A DNA stretch of 64,000 nucleotides from an uncultured Ruegeria sp. (GTDB lineage: Bacteria > Pseudomonadota > Alphaproteobacteria > Rhodobacterales > Rhodobacteraceae), in assembly GCF_947500045.1 (NCBI RefSeq), contig NZ_CANMQQ010000016.1:1-64000 (forward strand), read 5' to 3'. How positions within the stretch are numbered: position 1 is the first letter of the stretch; the number at the start of each line of letters is the position of its first letter. The notes below the pieces were generated by a model. The model was not told the DNA's origin, searched no databases, and worked only from the letters and a program-made list of their open reading frames with translations. This document shows, piece by piece, positions 60,385 to 64,000 of this stretch. The translations under genes and the position numbers were made by a program.

Positions 60385-61367
60385 CCGGTCGCCCTCTTGT
60401 TTTTGAGTAATCCTGCAAGTCCGCCTTTCGAAAACAACACGATCAGAACCAGAAGGGGTCCGAAAATCAGCCGCCAATCATGGGTGATCTGCGACAGGAT
60501 TTCTTCGATCAAAACGACAAAGAGCGCGCCCAGCAGGGGGCCGTTCCGTGTTGCCAATCCCCCCAGAACAACCATGATGATCAAATGTCCCGAAATCTGC
60601 CACGACGTGGTTGAGGGGCTGATGAATTCAGCTTGGCAAGCCAACAAAAAGCCCGCGACACCTGCAAGCATCCCCGAGATGACATAGGCAATCAGACGGT
60701 AAACGAAGACGTTATATCCTAATGATCCCACACGCGTTGGGTTTTGCTTGGCAGCCCTCAACACGCGCCCGAACCGCGACATCGCCAGTCGCCACACGAA
60801 AAACCATATCAGCGCCAACAGCACGAGAGTCGAGTAAAATAGGCCCGATCCTGTTTGAAACAGGTACATCCCGAACACTTCGGGCGTGTCCCACAGTGTC
60901 AGCCCGTCATCTCCGCCGTAGTAGGACAATGAGGTCAGCGAGAAATACACCATTTGTGCAAAAGCCAACGTGATCATGATGAAATAGACACCCGTGGTCC
61001 GCAGCGAAATCGCCCCTGTGATCAAGGCGAAAGCACCTGAAATCAAAAGGACAAGGGCAAGGATTGGGAAAGCGCCATACACACCTTCTTGCAGGGCGAT
61101 GCCGGTGACATATGCCCCAATCCCCAAAAATACCGCGTGCCCGAAACTGACCATTCCGCCATAGCCCAACACCAGGTCCAGCGAGATGGCCGCAATGGCA
61201 AAGATCATAGCCTTGATCACGAGGCTCAGCATATAATCACCGCCCAAAATCGGGCTGAGTAACGGCATAATTGCTAACAAACCAAGAACGATCAGGCCAA
61301 TCATCAAGGACCGATCCAACGGTCCGCGGTTTACAGGGGCCAGGTCCGGCACGGGAAGTTCGCTCAT
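60381..61367 (-). CDS. livM: Branched-chain-type ABC transporter permease LivM (second system)
   Basis: The 328-residue polytopic membrane protein has the LivM motifs LDLVLGYGGMVSFGHAVFLG, LRTTGVYFIMITLAFAQMVY, LRAAKQNPTRVGSLGYN and LIIMVVLGGLATRNGPLLGA. It overlaps livH and livG at both ends by ATGA. A hydrophilic N-terminus of about 20 residues precedes the first helix. Confidence 0.94.
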   Translation of the reverse strand: MSELPVPDLAPVNRGPLDRSLMIGLIVLGLLAIMPLLSPILGGDYMLSLVIKAMIFAIAAISLDLVLGYGGMVSFGHAVFLGIGAYVTGIALQEGVYGAFPILALVLLISGAFALITGAISLRTTGVYFIMITLAFAQMVYFSLTSLSYYGGDDGLTLWDTPEVFGMYLFQTGSGLFYSTLVLLALIWFFVWRLAMSRFGRVLRAAKQNPTRVGSLGYNVFVYRLIAYVISGMLAGVAGFLLACQAEFISPSTTSWQISGHLIIMVVLGGLATRNGPLLGALFVVLIEEILSQITHDWRLIFGPLLVLIVLFSKGGLAGLLKNKRATG

Positions 61368-62293
61368 CTCGCGCCCCCTTGCGCCGGAAACAGACCTTGT
61401 GGTTTGAAAAACAGGATAGTGGCCATGAACAGGTAAATCAGCATCGAGGCAATTGAAGGACCAATTTGATTTGCGGCAGAGGCATCGAAGATTAGCCCCA
61501 TGGCATCGGTCGCTATCGTCCGGCCCAACGTATCAAGAACGCCGACCAGAAGGGCCGCAATGAAGGCTCCCCGGATCGAACCGATGCCACCGATGATGAT
61601 CACCACGAAAGCGACGATCAAAAGATTGTCACCCATCCCCGGCTCAATGGTGAAAATTGGCGCTGCCAGTGCTCCCGCCAGCCCGGCCAGCATCGCGCCA
61701 AAACCGAAGACGATCATGAACAGGCGGCTGATATTTACACCAAGCGCATTCACGGTTTCCGAGTCGCTTGCCCCGGCCCGGATCAACATGCCGACACGGG
61801 TTTTTGTGACGATCACATACAGACAGAGCGCAACAAAAAGACCGATGGCAATCAGCGCAAGCCGATAAACCGGGTATTTCAGGTTTTCTGTCAGTTGGAT
61901 CGAACCCGACAGGATTTCAGGTGTCGGCAAAGTCAATGTGCCGGGCCCCCAGATCACCTTAACCAGTTCGTTGACGAACAGAATAATGCCAAAAGTCGCC
62001 AGAACCTGGTCCAAGTGGTCTCGTGTGTATAGATGTCGAAAGATTAGCTCTTCCAACAGCAGTCCAAGAACCAGAGCGGTGACCAACCCCAGGGCCAAAG
62101 CCGCCAGAAAGTGATTGGTCCAGCTATAATACATGAAGGTCAGATAGGCACCGATCATGTATTGGACGCCATGGGCAAGGTTGATGAAGCCCATGACGCC
62201 AAACACAAGTGTCAGGCCAGCGGCGATCAGAAACAGCAGAACGCCGAACTGAACGCCATTGAGCAGTTGGATGAGCAGAATAGTCGAGTTCAT
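61364..62293 (-). CDS. livH: Branched-chain-type ABC transporter permease LivH (second system)
   Basis: The 309-residue polytopic membrane protein has FGVLLFLIAAGLTLVFGVMG and FINLAHGVQYMIGAYLTF at the N-terminus, MLIRAGASDSETVNALGVNI in the middle and VAFVVIIIGGIGSIRGAFIA as the ATPase-contact loop. It is the second gene of the operon, 28 bases after the binding protein. No strong hairpin separates it from that gene, unlike the first liv system. Confidence 0.94.
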   Translation of the reverse strand: MNSTILLIQLLNGVQFGVLLFLIAAGLTLVFGVMGFINLAHGVQYMIGAYLTFMYYSWTNHFLAALALGLVTALVLGLLLEELIFRHLYTRDHLDQVLATFGIILFVNELVKVIWGPGTLTLPTPEILSGSIQLTENLKYPVYRLALIAIGLFVALCLYVIVTKTRVGMLIRAGASDSETVNALGVNISRLFMIVFGFGAMLAGLAGALAAPIFTIEPGMGDNLLIVAFVVIIIGGIGSIRGAFIAALLVGVLDTLGRTIATDAMGLIFDASAANQIGPSIASMLIYLFMATILFFKPQGLFPAQGGAR

Positions 62294-62321
62294 CGGATGC
62301 AGCCCAGCCTGACGGGATCGC

Positions 62322-63482
62322 TCACTTCATTTTGCAGTCTTGGGCAAAGCTGTCTGAGTAGTCTTCGAACACCTTTGACTCTACTTCAGTCCAGAATTTG
62401 CCGTCTTCGCGCTGCGCAACGCGTAGCAGATAGAAGTCCTGAATTGGGAAGTGGTTGTTGTTAAACGCGAAGTTACCGCGCAGCGATTCAAAATCTGCAG
62501 CCTCCAAGGCTTCGCGCAAAGCGTCTTTGTCTTCAAGGTTACCGCCAACCGCACGTACCGCGCTGTCGATCAGCAGCGCCGCGTCATACGCCTGCATCGC
62601 AAATCCGCCAGGGATATAGCCGTACTTCTCTTCGAAGCGGGTTACGAATTCCTGACTTCTGGGCAGATCGAGGCTGGGTGCCCAGCTTGTTGCTCCGAAA
62701 AAGCCCAATGCAGCATCTTGCTGAGCGGGCAACGTGGCCTCATCGACAGTGAAAGCCGACAAGAAGGTCATTTTGTCAGCCAAACCAGACTCGCGATACT
62801 GTTTGACAAATCGCACGCCCATGCCGCCCGGCATAAAGGTGAACAACGCCTCGGCCCCGGCTTCGGACATCTCCGCAATCTCAGCCGAGAAATCCTGATG
62901 CCCCAGCGGCGTGTAGACCTCGTTCGTAATCTCACCCTCGTAGAACTTCTTGAACCCTTCGACCGCATCACGCCCAGCCTGATAGTTGGGCGTCATCATG
63001 AACACGCTCTTGATCCCCTGATCTTGCGCATGCTTGCCCAGAACTTCGAAATTCTGGTTGTTCTGGTAAGAGGTTGAAAAGAAGAACGGGTTGCAATTAC
63101 GCCCGGCCAAGGTCGACGGCCCTGCGTTCGGGCTGATCAGAAATGTCTCGGACTTAGTCACCGGCTTGACGATCGCGCCCAGCACGTTCGAGAACACAGT
63201 CCCAACGACAAAATCGACCTCATCCCGTTCAAGCAGACCTTTGACCCGAGTCAACGCAACTTCGGGCTTTAACTCGGAATCGACGACGAAAACCTCGGTC
63301 GAAACACCGCCGACCTCACCGTTCATATCTTCGACGGCAAGACGAAATGCGTCTTCAACCTGTTTCCCCAAAACGGCTGGCGGACCTGACAGCGGTACGA
63401 CAACCCCGATCTTGAGATCCTGCGCCAGTGCCGGACCGATCATCGACGCAGCGCACGCGGCTGCATATAGTATTTTTTGCAT
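62322..63482 (-). CDS. Branched-chain-type ABC transporter periplasmic binding protein (second system)
   Basis: The 386-residue protein has a signal peptide (residues 1-20, ending GPALAQ) and a type 1 periplasmic-binding fold: KIGVVVPLSGPPAVLGKQVE, VEDMNGEVGG, VDFVVGTVFSNVLGAIVKPV, FLISPNAGPSTLAGRNCNPF and MTPNYQAGRDAVEGFKKFY. These resemble binding proteins of aromatic-acid importers in this ABC class. GGGAGGAAG precedes the start. As the first gene of the operon that ends in an aromatic hydroxylase, an aromatic acid ligand is inferred. Confidence 0.92.
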   Translation of the reverse strand: MQKILYAAACAASMIGPALAQDLKIGVVVPLSGPPAVLGKQVEDAFRLAVEDMNGEVGGVSTEVFVVDSELKPEVALTRVKGLLERDEVDFVVGTVFSNVLGAIVKPVTKSETFLISPNAGPSTLAGRNCNPFFFSTSYQNNQNFEVLGKHAQDQGIKSVFMMTPNYQAGRDAVEGFKKFYEGEITNEVYTPLGHQDFSAEIAEMSEAGAEALFTFMPGGMGVRFVKQYRESGLADKMTFLSAFTVDEATLPAQQDAALGFFGATSWAPSLDLPRSQEFVTRFEEKYGYIPGGFAMQAYDAALLIDSAVRAVGGNLEDKDALREALEAADFESLRGNFAFNNNHFPIQDFYLLRVAQREDGKFWTEVESKVFEDYSDSFAQDCKMK

Positions 63483-63943
63483 TTCTTCCTCCCGTTCAAT
63501 TCAAGGTCCCCGGCTGCTTGGCGACGAAGGCATGATAAGCCTGAACTTGCGCCCCGAACCCTGTTGCCCGGGAAAATCGGCGGCCAGCTTCCTGCGTTTG
63601 CGTCTTCGTCGGTCTCAGCTCTGTCTGGGTATTGGCAGGCGCTCTGCTGAAGGCCCGCTGATCTCGCTCCTCTATTTTAAGCTAGAATATTTTAAGCATG
63701 CTTTCAACAAAAACACACGCGCAAGAACTTTCGTTGGTACGATGATCCGCGACACTGGTTGGGAACACAATATCCATTCGCCGCAACACATCGATACCCG
63801 CCAAATCCCAGGCGATATCCTCAAAAAGCATCTTGGCCCTCCTTCTGCCACCCAACGACTCAAATATTACTTTATACATAAAATTTCAATCTTGAAATAA
63901 ATAACCTTTTGCGCCAAAATAGCCGCAAGAATGTTGGAGGCCG
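63483..63943. other. Divergent promoter region, no gene recognised
   Basis: These 461 bases separate the liv-type operon from a forward gene entering at the right edge. Only short open frames without family resemblance occur. Part of the region is AT-rich and holds the repeat cluster described separately at 63673-63703. GGAGG at 63936-63940 belongs to the following gene. Confidence 0.55.
63673..63703. promoter_or_regulatory. TTTAAGC repeat cluster (candidate regulator site) upstream of the liv-type operon
   Basis: TATTTTAAGC occurs at 63673-63682 and again at 63688-63697, 15 bases apart. The second copy runs into the palindrome AAGCATGCTT (63694-63703). The first copy is part of TTTAAGCTAGAA, nearly identical to TTTAAGCTTGAA in front of the fused monooxygenase gene (55760-55771). 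It is a candidate site for a shared MarR regulator. Confidence 0.45.
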
Positions 63944-63950
63944 ATGACAA

Positions 63951-64000
63951 ATGACAAATTCAGACCTCCTGGGCCGAATTCGCCGACGCGCCTCGACGGG
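63951..64000 (+). CDS. Start of an unidentified forward gene (cut by the window edge)
   Basis: A GGAGG at 63936-63940 is followed by two ATGs in different frames, at 63944 and 63951. The second gives MTNSDLLGRIRRRAST, which looks like a normal protein start with an amphipathic helix. The first gives a proline-rich start and lies only three bases from the ribosome-binding site, so 63951 is preferred. Sixteen residues are too few to name the protein. Confidence 0.5.
   Translation, partial: MTNSDLLGRIRRRAST

Noticed and set aside
63672-63879. Short reverse-strand frames (about 65 codons) upstream of the second liv operon
   Set aside because: Start codons without ribosome-binding sites and no recognisable domain; they overlap the AT-rich regulatory repeat cluster.

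Overview
The window looks like part of the chromosome (or a large catabolic replicon) of a marine alphaproteobacterium of the Roseobacter group (Rhodobacteraceae). The grounds are the protein families and how they are combined: a PutA/Lrp-type PutR pair, many TRAP and branched-chain-type ABC transporters, GntR/IclR/MarR/LysR-controlled catabolic operons, a TAXI-TRAP system beside a sulfatase, and moderately GC-rich DNA with tight ATGA/TAATG gene junctions. This assignment is inferred from gene content, not from a phylogenetic marker. No rRNA, tRNA, CRISPR array, phage or intact insertion sequence was seen.

Layout. (1) 1-8.5 kb: the start of an amino-acid ABC ATPase gene, a cytosolic reductive-dehalogenase-like iron-sulfur protein, bifunctional proline catabolism (putA) divergent from its Lrp-type regulator, then a thiamine-diphosphate enzyme with an IclR regulator. 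(2) 8.6-15.4 kb: a decayed TRAP permease gene, a LigM-like tetrahydrofolate-dependent O-demethylase gene, and a divergent tight operon for aromatic ring meta-cleavage (extradiol dioxygenase, FAH-family enzyme, RidA-family deaminase, NAD-binding DUF1932 protein, aldehyde dehydrogenase). (3) 15.4-23.7 kb: a TAXI-TRAP transporter with a sulfatase, flanked by two gene relics (a collapsed second sulfatase and an aminotransferase N-terminus), then a MarR regulator, a class III aminotransferase and an M20D amidohydrolase. (4) 24-31.1 kb: a dctQMP TRAP operon continuing into an hcnABC/opine-oxidase-like three-subunit dehydrogenase and a RidA imine deaminase, divergent from a LysR regulator with a clear T-N11-A operator. 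(5) 31.2-37.4 kb: a GntR-controlled branched-chain-type ABC transporter whose operon ends in an Asp/Glu/hydantoin racemase-family gene. (6) 37.6-51.1 kb: a double-domain CoA-transferase, a GAF/PucR-type regulator, and a nine-gene operon (flavin reductase-NUDIX fusion, aldehyde dehydrogenase, luciferase-like monooxygenase, polyamine/betaine-type ABC transporter, alpha/beta hydrolase, PF06684 protein). Its enzyme set parallels the trigonelline (N-methylnicotinate) ring-cleavage pathway. (7) 51.2-63.5 kb: an aryl-CoA pathway (AhpD-like protein, CoA ligase, fused salicylyl-/anthraniloyl-CoA monooxygenase), two MarR regulators, and a second liv-type transporter operon ending in a cupin and a flavoprotein monooxygenase.

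Taken together the window is a row of 'uptake system + regulator + ring or amine oxidation' cassettes. At least six uptake systems are paired with catabolic enzymes, as expected for a generalist living on dissolved organic matter from algae. The most interesting module is the flavin-dependent ring-cleavage operon at 42.3-51.1 kb, which has a perfect FNR-type box in front of it, an unusual reductase-NUDIX fusion and a PF06684 protein of unknown job. Functions are inferred from recognised family motifs; substrates are hypotheses.
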